The translations under genes and the position numbers were made by a program. This document shows positions 49,638 through 58,457 of a stretch of 64,000 nt of DNA, in pieces; the stretch's first letter is position 1; every line of letters starts with the position of its first letter. The stretch is from Poriferisodalis sp026713105 (GTDB lineage: Bacteria > Actinomycetota > Acidimicrobiia > Acidimicrobiales > Poriferisodalaceae), in NCBI GenBank assembly GCA_965115995.1, contig OZ220472.1, forward strand, positions 372,001-436,000. The letters run 5' to 3'. The notes beneath the pieces are model-generated. The model was not told where the DNA came from. It did no database searches and worked only from the letters and a program-made list of their open reading frames with translations.

Positions 49638-52241
49638 TCATGACGTCGGTGCCGCGGCCGTTTGGCCGATGCGTGCGCCCTCACGCTCGCGCAGTCGCAC
49701 GTTGACCCACATCTTCTCGACGTGCTGGGCCACCGTCAGCGCCCCCTGTGGCACTTCGTGCTCGGAGAGGAACTCTTCGACCTCGGTGGCCAGCTCACGG
49801 GTGTGCATCCCTCGGATACCGCCGACCATGCGCGAAATGGAATTCTGGGGGAAACGATCGGTCAGCTCGTCCCATCGATCCCGGATGAAGGCCCACGCCA
49901 GCGGGCCGTGGTCGAGGTGGGTCATGGCGGCGCCGAGCAGGTACGGGGCATTCTGGGTGCGGACTTCGGCTGCGAACAATTCGAGCGTCCGCTCGAACAG
50001 TCCGCGGTCGTCAAACAGCAGCAGCGACTGCAGGTATCGCAGTTCGCTCTGCGGTGTGTCCGCCGACCGGTACAACTCCAGCATCCTTTCGAAGTCAGTC
50101 TCGTCGCCGGCAGCTGCTGCGACCTGTACGACCGCTGCGGCCAGATTCGGCTCGACAGCGGCGCTGCTGCCGACGGCCTCCTCGAAGAGCTCCCGAGCGC
50201 GGGCCCGGACCAGCTCGTCACGTCCACGGCCCCCGGCCGCCTCGAAGAGCACGCCGCGCAGCTCCCGCTCCAGATCGGGTTCACCGGGCTGGGGCTCGAA
50301 GCCGAGCACGCCCAGCGCCGTCGTCGCCAGGTCCCGGATGAGCACAGCCAGCGCCTCGCGCCCGGCCGGTTCGGCGATCGCGTGCAGTCCCTTGAGCCCC
50401 CAGATCATCCGCTGCCACACGTGCAGGTCGGTCTCGGAGCCCAAGTCGGTCACCAGCCCGATGAATTCGGCGGCGCTGGCATCGCCAGCCACAACGGCGG
50501 CGTAGGTGTCGTCCACGAGCCCGTAGCGCTCGATGGGTTCGAGCACCTCCAACGCCTGCCGTGCCACGGCGGCGAGCAGCTCTGCGCTGTAGCGCACCCG
50601 GTAGTAGCCGTGCCCGCCCGAGTTGACGATGGCCCATTCCACAGACCCGCCCAGATCCAACGCCGCCGAGGCATCGGTGAGCAGAAGTTGCCGCTCGACG
50701 GTGCTGCCATCGACCAGCCGGGCCCGCACCATGACCGGCACGCTCCAGATCGCAGCATCGGGTGCCTCAGCGCCAGCGGAATCTCCGGATCCGTAGACGA
50801 AGCGATGCTGGGCAATCCTCAGGCCGTCGTGATGCGGTTCGACCGACACGATCGGGTAGCCGCGCGTGAAGATCCAGCCGTCCATGACCGACCGCACCGG
50901 CTCGCCGCTGGAGGTCTCGAGGGCATCCCACAGATCGGTCGTGGTGGTGTTGGCGTAGCTGTGGCGCTCCAAGTAGTGCTGCACGCCCGCTGCGAAACGG
51001 TCGGGGCCGAGGAACTGCTCGAGCATCCGTACGACTGCCGCGCCCTTCTCGTACGTCAGCACGTCGTACATGCCCTCGGCATCGGCCGGGGAGACCACCT
51101 CGTACTCGACGGGACGGGTGGTGCTCAGCGCGTCCACGTCGAACGCCGCCCCCCGCTCGATCGAGAACTCGTCCCAGCGCTTCCATTCCGGCCGGAAGGC
51201 ATCGGTGGTAGCCACCTGCATGAAGGTCGCGAAAGCCTCCTTCAGCCAGATGCCATTCCACCAGTCCATCGTCACGAGATTGCCGAACCACATGTGCGCA
51301 AGTTCGTGCGCCACGACATCGACAATGCGCAGCAGCTCAGCGGTGGTGGCCTTGTCGGGGTCGGCCAGCAGCAGCGTCTCGCGGAAGGTGATGGCGCCCA
51401 TGTTCTCCATGGCACCGAATGCAAAGTCCGGCACGGCGATGAGGTCCACCTTGGTGCCCGGGTACCCGATGCCGTAATAGTCGACCAGCCATGCGAGCGC
51501 GAAGGCCCCGGCTTCCAGACCGAACCCGGTCAGTGCCGACTTGCCTCGCACGTGAACGATCCGCAGCGGCACGCCGCCGACATCGACTGGCACGGTGGCT
51601 TCGAGATCACCGACGATGAACGCCATCAGGTAGGTCGACATCTCCATGGTGTCGGCGAACGTGTCGCGACGCCGGCCGTCGGCCAAGATTTCCGACGACA
51701 CCACCTCGGAGCAGCTGACCGCCATGAGATCGGCAGGCACGATCATCGTGACACCGAAGACGGCCTTGAAGTCGGGCTCGTCGAAGCACGGGAACGCTCG
51801 CCGGGCGTTGGTGGACTCGAACTGGGTTGTGGCGATCGTGCGCACCTCGCCGTCCTCGTCGACGAAGGTGGACCGGTAGAAGCCGCGGAGCTGATCGTTC
51901 AGCTCGCCCGCGAAACTGCAGCTGATCTGGAGTTCACCGGGTTCGAGCCGGCGGCCGTCGGCGGGACGCAGTGCCATCCGCTCGGTTTCGGCGTCGAACG
52001 TCACTTCGGCGGCAATCGCGGACCCGTTCTGCTGCAGCGTTGCCACGCTGCAGTCCAGATCGGCGGCATTGAGCATGATGCTGTCGACGGGTGCCTGCAC
52101 CGTTGCCGAGATCACGACCTCGCCGACGAAGCGGGCCTCGTCGATGTCGGGCTCCATGACGATGTCATAGCGACTCGGCAGTACATCTCGTGGCAGCCGG
52201 TACGGGTTGGCATCGGGCGAGCCATCAGTCAGAAGTGTCAC
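49638..52241 (-). CDS. pepN: Aminopeptidase N (M1 family metallopeptidase)
   Basis: An 867-residue zinc aminopeptidase removing N-terminal residues from peptides. GAMENMGAITFRE (near 276-280) and the zinc motif HELAH (about 312-316) with the following glutamate in WLKEAFATF (H-E-x-x-H-x18-E) are all present. Domain order is N-terminal beta barrel, catalytic domain, and a C-terminal ERAP1-like helical domain. The GTG at 52241 begins VTLLTDGSPDANPYRLP; the frame is open a little further upstream. It probably feeds amino acids from the peptides imported by the neighbouring ABC system. Confidence 0.95.
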   Translation of the reverse strand: MTLLTDGSPDANPYRLPRDVLPSRYDIVMEPDIDEARFVGEVVISATVQAPVDSIMLNAADLDCSVATLQQNGSAIAAEVTFDAETERMALRPADGRRLEPGELQISCSFAGELNDQLRGFYRSTFVDEDGEVRTIATTQFESTNARRAFPCFDEPDFKAVFGVTMIVPADLMAVSCSEVVSSEILADGRRRDTFADTMEMSTYLMAFIVGDLEATVPVDVGGVPLRIVHVRGKSALTGFGLEAGAFALAWLVDYYGIGYPGTKVDLIAVPDFAFGAMENMGAITFRETLLLADPDKATTAELLRIVDVVAHELAHMWFGNLVTMDWWNGIWLKEAFATFMQVATTDAFRPEWKRWDEFSIERGAAFDVDALSTTRPVEYEVVSPADAEGMYDVLTYEKGAAVVRMLEQFLGPDRFAAGVQHYLERHSYANTTTTDLWDALETSSGEPVRSVMDGWIFTRGYPIVSVEPHHDGLRIAQHRFVYGSGDSAGAEAPDAAIWSVPVMVRARLVDGSTVERQLLLTDASAALDLGGSVEWAIVNSGGHGYYRVRYSAELLAAVARQALEVLEPIERYGLVDDTYAAVVAGDASAAEFIGLVTDLGSETDLHVWQRMIWGLKGLHAIAEPAGREALAVLIRDLATTALGVLGFEPQPGEPDLERELRGVLFEAAGGRGRDELVRARARELFEEAVGSSAAVEPNLAAAVVQVAAAAGDETDFERMLELYRSADTPQSELRYLQSLLLFDDRGLFERTLELFAAEVRTQNAPYLLGAAMTHLDHGPLAWAFIRDRWDELTDRFPQNSISRMVGGIRGMHTRELATEVEEFLSEHEVPQGALTVAQHVEKMWVNVRLREREGARIGQTAAAPTS

Positions 52242-52318
52242 GGCGCGCACACTACCGACGCCTTCCGATCCCACACAGATCGTGCGAACGGTTCAGTCGA
52301 GGTGCTAAGCCCACGGGC

Positions 52319-53437
52319 GTGGAGCCTGGGGATGTTCTGGATGTGGTCGGCATCGGCAATGCACCCGATGCCGCTGTCGATGAGGACGCGCTGGATGTGG
52401 TCGGCATCGGCAATGCACCCGATGCCGCTGTCGATGAGGACGCGCTGGATGTGGTCGGCATCGGCAACGCCATGGTGGATGTGCTGCTGCGCGCCGATGA
52501 CGCCGTCGTCGACGGCCTGGGCATTGTCAAGGGGGCCATGACGCTCGTGGACACCCAGCGAGCGACCGAGCTTGCCGCGATGGTGGAATTGCTCGGCGGC
52601 GCCGACGAGATGACCCCCGGCGGCTCGGTGGCCAACACCATGCTCGGCATCGCCGCGCTCGGCGGGCGCGCCGGATACATGGGGCGAGTCTGCGCGGACG
52701 GGCTCGGCGACCTGTTCGTCGCCGACATGGCTGCTCACGGCGTTTTCCAGTCCACCGCGAGAGCGCCGCGTGATGACCCGACCGGGCGCTGCACGGTGGT
52801 CATCACACCCGACAGCGAGCGAACGATGAGCACGTACCTGGGTGCTTCGGCCGGGTTTGCTCCAGCCGATGTGGACTGGGACATGGTGGGCCGTGCCCGC
52901 ACCGTGTTGCTGGAGGGCTATCTCTGGGATCCGACGGCCGCCCGAGCGGCACTGCGCGAGGTGGCAGAGCACTGCGCCGCACCTGGCAACGACTGCCAGG
53001 TCGCGCTCAGCTTGTCGGATTCGTTCTGCGTCGAGCGCCACCGGCGCGAGTTCATCGACTTGGTCGACCGTTGCACCAACGTCCTGTTTGCGAACGCGGC
53101 TGAGCTCAAGGCGCTGTACGACACCGATGATCTCGACGAAGCGCTCGGCGAGGTGCAGGGCCGTGTGGACATCGCATCTGTCACGCTCTCGGCCGCAGGG
53201 GCCGTGCTCGTCACTCCCGACGAGATCGTGAACGTTCCGGTCGAGCCGGTCGATGAGGTGATCGACCGCACCGGTGCGGGCGATCTGTATGCGGCCGGTG
53301 TGCTGTACGGCCTCGCGAACGGTTATGACCTGGAGCTATGCGGACGACTGGGCTCGGTGGCAGCCGCCGAGGTCATCTCCCACGTGGGCACCCGGCCGCT
53401 GGTGCCGCTCCACGAGCTGGCTGCCGACGTTATGTAG
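52319..53437 (+). CDS. Adenosine kinase-like PfkB sugar kinase with duplicated N-terminus
   Basis: A ribokinase/PfkB-family kinase of adenosine-kinase type. The N-terminal strand DVVGIGNAMVDVLLR, the double glycine GGSVANTMLGIAALGG, the ADDPTGRC lid region, and the C-terminal anion hole DRTGAGDLYAAGVLYGL (Asp of G-A-G-D as catalytic base) are present. The family part, from GTG 52451, is 328 residues. Upstream the first strand is duplicated in frame: two 18-residue units LDVVGIGNAPDAAVDEDA. Outer start GTG 52319 gives 372 residues. GAGGA or GGGA precedes each of three in-frame GTGs (52343, 52397, 52451) by 10 nt, so the true start is uncertain. Confidence 0.85.
   Translation: MEPGDVLDVVGIGNAPDAAVDEDALDVVGIGNAPDAAVDEDALDVVGIGNAMVDVLLRADDAVVDGLGIVKGAMTLVDTQRATELAAMVELLGGADEMTPGGSVANTMLGIAALGGRAGYMGRVCADGLGDLFVADMAAHGVFQSTARAPRDDPTGRCTVVITPDSERTMSTYLGASAGFAPADVDWDMVGRARTVLLEGYLWDPTAARAALREVAEHCAAPGNDCQVALSLSDSFCVERHRREFIDLVDRCTNVLFANAAELKALYDTDDLDEALGEVQGRVDIASVTLSAAGAVLVTPDEIVNVPVEPVDEVIDRTGAGDLYAAGVLYGLANGYDLELCGRLGSVAAAEVISHVGTRPLVPLHELAADVM
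52337..52470 (+). repeat. 54-bp in-frame tandem repeat at a kinase start
   Basis: Two perfect 54-bp units (52337-52390 and 52391-52444) and a partial third (52445 on) that merges into the real kinase. Unit beginning CTGGATGTGGTCGGCATCGG and ending GATGAGGACGCG. Each contains a potential GTG start with a Shine-Dalgarno ending of the previous unit. Confidence 0.93.
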
Positions 53438-53456
53438 CTCCTGCCGAGTCAGGCGG

Positions 53457-54440
53457 TCATCTCCGCTCGAACGACAGGATCGGCGAACCGAATTCGTTCG
53501 GCAAATCAGAGTTGAGCCACGCCATTGCGTCGCCATCTCCGGCGATGTAGGCCCGCCAGAACGCCAGCGTCGTCTGTTGGACGATGTTCCGCTGGTGCTC
53601 GTTCTCAGCGAAATTCGGGAAGTTCCCGCCGATCCCTCCTAACCCGTGGTCGGCGCCCTCCATCCAGGCTTCGTACTTGTCGCCGGGTGGTGCGAACAGG
53701 AACGGCTCACGCTTCCAATTCGGATCGTCGGTAGTTGCTCCCATGTCCTCGCTGCCGGTGATGTTGAGCAACGGGCACGCCACCGTGTCCCACGAGCCGT
53801 CCCGCAGGCCCTGCTGGTTGCGGCCCTGGCCGCTGGCGATCACCACAGCACCCACCCGGTCGTCGCGGAACGACGTGGGCCCCTCGCCCGGCAGGTCGAT
53901 CGTGACCCCGGCGAACAGCTGGCTGGTGTAAGCGCCGAAGGAGTGACCGCCGACGCCGACCCAGTCGCCGTCGACGGATCCGGCGAAGTCAGCAACGCCG
54001 TCAAGCAGCGTGGGTGCCTGGTCCAGCACCGTCCCCACATCGGCGACACGCGCCAGCCACCACGGAGGTTGGAGAAGGTTGCGAATCATGAAGTCGAATA
54101 CCTCGGGCACCGTGATCCATTCGTTGTTGTGGATGTGGTGCGGTTCGAGCCCCAACTCGGGATGGTCTCGCGCGACGTGCTCGATCGAGTCCGCAAACGT
54201 CGGCTGGATGACGACGAATCCGTGGCTGGCCCACAGTTCGGCCAATCCGCGGCTGCGATGGCGTGACCCGCCCAGTCCGTGGCACCACACGAGCAGTTTG
54301 TGGGGGCCGCCCGCGGTCGGGTAGCGGCAGGTGAGCTCGATCTCGCGGTCACGGTGCTCGTCGGTCACCGTGAGGTGTTCGACCATTCCGAGCGTGCATG
54401 GACCGGTGCCCGCGTAGGCCCCCGGCACGTCAGCGTTCAT
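53457..54440 (-). CDS. Alpha/beta hydrolase, chlorophyllase/PAF-acetylhydrolase-like
   Basis: A 327-residue alpha/beta hydrolase. LLVWCHGLGGSRHRSRGL marks the oxyanion-hole strand (about residue 48), WVGVGGHSFGAYTSQLF the nucleophile elbow G-H-S-F-G (Ser near residue 150), and GADHGLGGIGG the catalytic histidine. It resembles chlorophyllase/dienelactone-type and platelet-activating-factor acetylhydrolases. Its ATG overlaps the OppF-like stop as ATGA, so it is the last gene of the peptide transporter operon and may cleave an imported ester or peptide-like compound. Confidence 0.85.
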   Translation of the reverse strand: MNADVPGAYAGTGPCTLGMVEHLTVTDEHRDREIELTCRYPTAGGPHKLLVWCHGLGGSRHRSRGLAELWASHGFVVIQPTFADSIEHVARDHPELGLEPHHIHNNEWITVPEVFDFMIRNLLQPPWWLARVADVGTVLDQAPTLLDGVADFAGSVDGDWVGVGGHSFGAYTSQLFAGVTIDLPGEGPTSFRDDRVGAVVIASGQGRNQQGLRDGSWDTVACPLLNITGSEDMGATTDDPNWKREPFLFAPPGDKYEAWMEGADHGLGGIGGNFPNFAENEHQRNIVQQTTLAFWRAYIAGDGDAMAWLNSDLPNEFGSPILSFERR

Positions 54441-55447
54441 CTGATGATCTCCTTGCTGTCGCCGGCGTAGAGCACGCACGCCACGCGCCGATCGTTGCCG
54501 AGGTCGAACATCGGGGGCCGCTCCTCCATGCACGCATCGTGCGCGTGCGGGCAACGAGTGCGGTACGGGCAGCCGGAGGGGAGGTTGAGCGGGCTGGGAA
54601 TCTCCCCGTAGCTCCTGCGGCCGCCGGATCGCCGTTCGCGCTGGCGCACCGGGTTCGCCACCGGCACCGCGGCCAGCAGCGCCTGGGTGTAGGGATGCGC
54701 CGGCTCGGCGTACAGCTCCTCAGCAGGGCCCTCCTCGACGATGCTGCCCAGGTACATCACTGCGATGCGGTCGCTGGCGTGGTGCACCACGGCCAGATCG
54801 TGCGCGATCAGCAGGTAGGTCAGCCCGAGTTGTTTCTGGAGTTCTTCGAGAAGATTGATCACCTGGCTCTGGGTGGATACGTCGAGCGCGCTCACCGGCT
54901 CGTCCAGGATCAGCAGGCGCGGGCGCAGCGCCAGAGCTCTCGCGATGGCGATGCGCTGGCGCTGCCCGCCCGAGAACTCGTGCGGCTTGCGTTCGAGATG
55001 CTCACGGGAGAGTCCGACGAGCTCCAGCAGTTCCTCGCATGCCGCCAGTCGGGCCGCCTTGTCGAGGTTCTCGTGGATGTCGAGCGGCTCGCCCACGATG
55101 TCCGCGATGACCATCGAGGGGTTCAGCGACGAGGCCGGGTCCTGGAATACGGCCTGAATGTCGCGCCGGATCTCGGGGGGATACTTCCCTTCCAGCTCAG
55201 TCAGGTCGATGCCGTCGAATCGCACGGAGCCGGACTCGGCCTGCACCATGCCCAAGATGGTGTTGCCGGTGCTCGATTTCCCCGAACCGGATTCGCCGAC
55301 GAGACCCAGTGTCTGGCCCTGCACTATGTCAAAGCTCACACCGTTGACCGCGTGGATGTCGACCGCGGCGAGGTGAAAGAGGCTGCGAGGACTCCGGTAG
55401 GTGACAAACAGGTCCCCGACGGCGAGCAGAGGTTCAGTGCTGCTCAT
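54437..55447 (-). CDS. oppF: Oligopeptide ABC transporter ATPase (OppF-like)
   Basis: A 336-residue ATP-binding subunit. Walker A GESGSGKSSTGN, Q-loop AVFQDPASSLNP, signature FSGGQRQRIAIARAL, Walker B LLILDEPVSALDV and switch H in LIAHDLAVV are complete. The C-terminal oligopeptide-binding extension has the cysteine cluster CPYRTRCPHAHDAC typical of OppD/F. ATGA overlap with the preceding fusion gene. It pairs with the ATPase half of that fusion. Confidence 0.92.
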   Translation of the reverse strand: MSSTEPLLAVGDLFVTYRSPRSLFHLAAVDIHAVNGVSFDIVQGQTLGLVGESGSGKSSTGNTILGMVQAESGSVRFDGIDLTELEGKYPPEIRRDIQAVFQDPASSLNPSMVIADIVGEPLDIHENLDKAARLAACEELLELVGLSREHLERKPHEFSGGQRQRIAIARALALRPRLLILDEPVSALDVSTQSQVINLLEELQKQLGLTYLLIAHDLAVVHHASDRIAVMYLGSIVEEGPAEELYAEPAHPYTQALLAAVPVANPVRQRERRSGGRRSYGEIPSPLNLPSGCPYRTRCPHAHDACMEERPPMFDLGNDRRVACVLYAGDSKEIIR

Positions 55448-57441
55448 TCGGCGCCGTCCAGAGTGAGCTCGGCCGCACGCACGCAGCGAGCTTGGTGTGC
55501 GTGCTGCACGTCGATCTCCACCGGCGCAGCAGTGCATTGCGTGGTGGAGTAGGGACAACGCGGCGCAAAGCGGCAGCCGGTCGGCCACTCGCCCGGCTGC
55601 GGCACCACGCCCGGTATCGCCCGCAGGGCCGTCCCGCGGTGAGCGGCTTGGGGTACCGCTCCCAGCAGGCCCTCGGTGTAGGGATGGCGCGGGTTCGCGA
55701 ACAGCTCGGTGACTTCGGCTTCCTCCACGATCTCGCCGGCGTACATCACCGCCGCCCGGTCGCAGATGTCCGCGACGACGGCGAGGTCATGGGTGATGAA
55801 CAGCATCCCCATGCCGAGTTCGCGTTGCAGGTCACGCAACAGGGCCAGAACCTCCGCTTGGACCGTTACATCGAGCGCCGTCGTCGGCTCATCGGCGATC
55901 AGCAGCTTCGGTTCGCACGACAGTGCCCGCGCGATGGCGACACGCTGCGCCATGCCGCCGGAGAGCTCGTGGGGGAAAGCTCGGGCACGGGCCGCCGCAT
56001 CCGGTATCCCCACCATCTCCAAGAGCTCGACAGCGCGCCTGCGTGAAGCCCTACGAGTCATGCCCCGTTTGATGCGCAAGATCTCCGAGAGCTGGTCGCC
56101 GATCCGGAAGGCCGGATTCAGGCTTGTGGTGGGGTCTTGGAAGATTGCCGCCGCTTGTGTGCCCCGGATGTGCTGAAGGTCCCGGCGCGACATCACAGAC
56201 ACGTCCTGACCCCCGACCAGGATCGCCTCGGCGGTTGCTACGCCCGGTTCGGGCACGAGGCCCAGCACCGCCATGGCAGTCACGCTCTTGCCGCAGCCCG
56301 ACTCACCGACGAGGCCGAGCGTCTCACCCGGTCGTACATGGAGCGACACGTCGCTGACGACGGTCAAGGGAACCCCGCGGGGCGACGGGAACTGCACGTC
56401 GAGCGATGAGATGACCAGCGCCGCATCCGACGGCACCCCAGTTCGCTCCTGCTGGCTTGCCGGCGCACCGTCCGCGCCCGTGCCCGCAGCGGAGGCGTCT
56501 CGTGCAGCGGGCCGCAGGGTGACGGTCTCGCCGACGCCGCGTCCGATCGAATCGCGTATGGCGTCACCGAGCAGATTCACGGCGAGCACAACCAGCGCGA
56601 TGGCGATGCCCGGCGGCAGGGCCAGCCAGGGGTGCAGGTTGATGAACCGCGACGCGGTCGTCAGCATCGTTCCCCAGCTGGCGTCGGGCGGCTGCACTGC
56701 GAGACCCAAGAAGCTCAAACCGGCTTCGGCCAGCAAGACAGCGGCCGTCGTCAAGGTGAACTGCACGATGAGCGGCGCTGCAATGTTGGGCAGTATCTGC
56801 TTGCGCACGATGCGACCCGTGCCGGCACCGACGACACGTGCGGCTCGCACGTAGAGCTCCTCGCGCTCCGCGATGACGAGGCCGCGGGCGAGTCGGAGGA
56901 AGGCCGTCGAGAACAGCAGGCCCAGGGCGATCATCGCTTTGGTGAGACCAGTGCCGAGCACTGTGATGATCACGATGACCACCATGATCCCGGGCACCGA
57001 GATGACGGCTTCGACGACTCGCATCACGATGCGGTCCCACCAACCGCCCATGTAGCCGATGAACAACCCGATCGGCACGCCGATGACCACGGCGACCGTC
57101 ATCGCTTGGGCAACGGCGATCAGCACGATGCGAGCCCCGAAGATCAGGCGGCTCAGCACGTCCCGGCCGAGATCGTCGGTTCCTAGCCAGTGCTCCCAAG
57201 ACGGACCCTGCATCGTGTCGAGCAGGCTCTGATCGAGCGGGTCGTAGGGAGCAAGCCACGGCGCGAAGATCCCGGCTACCAAGACGGCCAGCACAATGAG
57301 CGAAGCGGGAATCACGGCACGCTTTGCAAAGAAGCGCCGCGCGAACCGCTGTCGCGAGCCCAGCAGATCGCTCGCCGCGCCAGCCCCCGGGCGTGAGGCG
57401 GGCGGAGTCCCGGGACCCGAATCGGGCGAGACGAGCGTCAT
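55444..57441 (-). CDS. Fused peptide ABC transporter permease-ATPase (OppC-OppD)
   Basis: A 665-residue fusion. Residues about 35-300 are a DppC/OppC permease with an N-terminal helix, LGTDDLGRDVLSRLIFGAR and the EAA-like loop with E-L-Y-V-R-A-A-R-V-V-G (near 195). A 40-residue Ala/Gly/Thr linker leads to an OppD ATPase (about 340-640): Walker A GESGCGKSVTA, signature LSGGMAQRVAIARAL, Walker B LLIADEPTTALDV and the Cys cluster CRFAPRCPYSTTQC. The usual two polypeptides are one here. The ATG overlaps the DppB-type stop (ATGA). Confidence 0.9.
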   Translation of the reverse strand: MTLVSPDSGPGTPPASRPGAGAASDLLGSRQRFARRFFAKRAVIPASLIVLAVLVAGIFAPWLAPYDPLDQSLLDTMQGPSWEHWLGTDDLGRDVLSRLIFGARIVLIAVAQAMTVAVVIGVPIGLFIGYMGGWWDRIVMRVVEAVISVPGIMVVIVIITVLGTGLTKAMIALGLLFSTAFLRLARGLVIAEREELYVRAARVVGAGTGRIVRKQILPNIAAPLIVQFTLTTAAVLLAEAGLSFLGLAVQPPDASWGTMLTTASRFINLHPWLALPPGIAIALVVLAVNLLGDAIRDSIGRGVGETVTLRPAARDASAAGTGADGAPASQQERTGVPSDAALVISSLDVQFPSPRGVPLTVVSDVSLHVRPGETLGLVGESGCGKSVTAMAVLGLVPEPGVATAEAILVGGQDVSVMSRRDLQHIRGTQAAAIFQDPTTSLNPAFRIGDQLSEILRIKRGMTRRASRRRAVELLEMVGIPDAAARARAFPHELSGGMAQRVAIARALSCEPKLLIADEPTTALDVTVQAEVLALLRDLQRELGMGMLFITHDLAVVADICDRAAVMYAGEIVEEAEVTELFANPRHPYTEGLLGAVPQAAHRGTALRAIPGVVPQPGEWPTGCRFAPRCPYSTTQCTAAPVEIDVQHAHQARCVRAAELTLDGAE

Positions 57442-58382
57442 GAGGGCCGGGCCTTCGGGTTCAGATAGCCGTACAGCAGGTCGGTCACGAGCTGTACGAG
57501 CACCACGACGATCACCGAGATGATGACGACGCCCTGGACCAGCGGCACGTCCTGTCGGCGCACGGCGGTGACGGCGAGCGAGCCGAGCCCGTTCACTGCG
57601 AAGACCTGTTCGACGATGATCGCGCCGCCCAGCAGCACAGTGACCTGGAATGCCAGCACGGTGACGACAGGCAACATGGCGTTCTTCAGCGCGTGCTTCA
57701 GCACGACACGCCGAGCACTGAGGCCCTGCGCGCGGGCCGCACGGACATAGTCCGTCTGCAAGACGCCGACCATGGCACTGCGTGTCTGGCGGGCGAGGAT
57801 CGCGGCGGCACCCACCCCGAGGGCGATGGCCGGCAAGGTGATGCTGCGCAACCATGCGCCCGGCGACTCGGTGAGGGGGGTGTACCCGGTCGCGGGGAAC
57901 CACCGGATCTTCACGGCGAAAACAACGGCCAGGATCAGCGCGAGCCAGAAGTTCGGCAGCGCTTGGCCGACGGTGGCGCCCGCCGTGGCGGCACGGTCGG
58001 TCCAGCCGCCCGGTCGCAGCGCCGCAATGAGACCCGCGCCGATGCCGATGATGAGCGCCACCACGACAGCCGCCAGCGTCAACGACAGCGTCACCGGCAG
58101 GCGCAGCAGCACCGCATCGGTCACTTCGACGCTGTTGAAGAACGACGTCCCCAAGTCGCCCCCGATCGCATTGGTCAACCAGTCCCAATACCGCTGGGGC
58201 CACGGCTGGTCGAGGCCGAGCCGCTCATGCACCAGGTCGACCTGCTCCTGTGTGGCGTCGTCACCAACGATGAGCTCGGCGGGGTTTCCTGGGAGCAGGT
58301 CGGTGATCGAGAACGTCAGCAGCGAGACGATGAACAGCAGCGGGACGAGCGCGACCAGCCGCTGTGCCGCGAGCTTCAGCAT
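57438..58382 (-). CDS. dppB: Peptide ABC transporter permease (DppB/OppB)
   Basis: A 314-residue permease with six membrane helices. It has the DppB/OppB signature: LRLVALVPLLF at the start, D-L-L-P-G-N-P-A near residue 28, ERLGLDQPWPQRYWDWL, GDLGTSFFNSVEV, and the EAA-like loop DYVRAARAQGLSARRVVLKHALKNAMLPVV (about residue 195-225). It forms the channel with the OppC half of the following fusion. It follows the binding protein gene by 75 bp. Confidence 0.93.
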   Translation of the reverse strand: MLKLAAQRLVALVPLLFIVSLLTFSITDLLPGNPAELIVGDDATQEQVDLVHERLGLDQPWPQRYWDWLTNAIGGDLGTSFFNSVEVTDAVLLRLPVTLSLTLAAVVVALIIGIGAGLIAALRPGGWTDRAATAGATVGQALPNFWLALILAVVFAVKIRWFPATGYTPLTESPGAWLRSITLPAIALGVGAAAILARQTRSAMVGVLQTDYVRAARAQGLSARRVVLKHALKNAMLPVVTVLAFQVTVLLGGAIIVEQVFAVNGLGSLAVTAVRRQDVPLVQGVVIISVIVVVLVQLVTDLLYGYLNPKARPS

Positions 58383-58457
58383 GCGGCGCTGTCTGAGTTC
58401 ATAGATGAGTGCCGAAGTCCGGCGTCGGGGACCGGTTGTGGCCCCGCCAGGCGACGG

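Noticed and set aside
49662..52541. A 959-codon open frame on the plus strand
   Set aside because: It runs antisense to pepN, whose zinc motif and full length are clear. The frame shows His/Arg/Gly-rich composition typical of GC-rich antisense frames.
55444..58203. 919-residue version of the fusion transporter gene
   Set aside because: The first 254 residues are Arg/Gly-rich and antisense-like over the dppB gene; the real start is the ATG overlapping the dppB stop at 57441.
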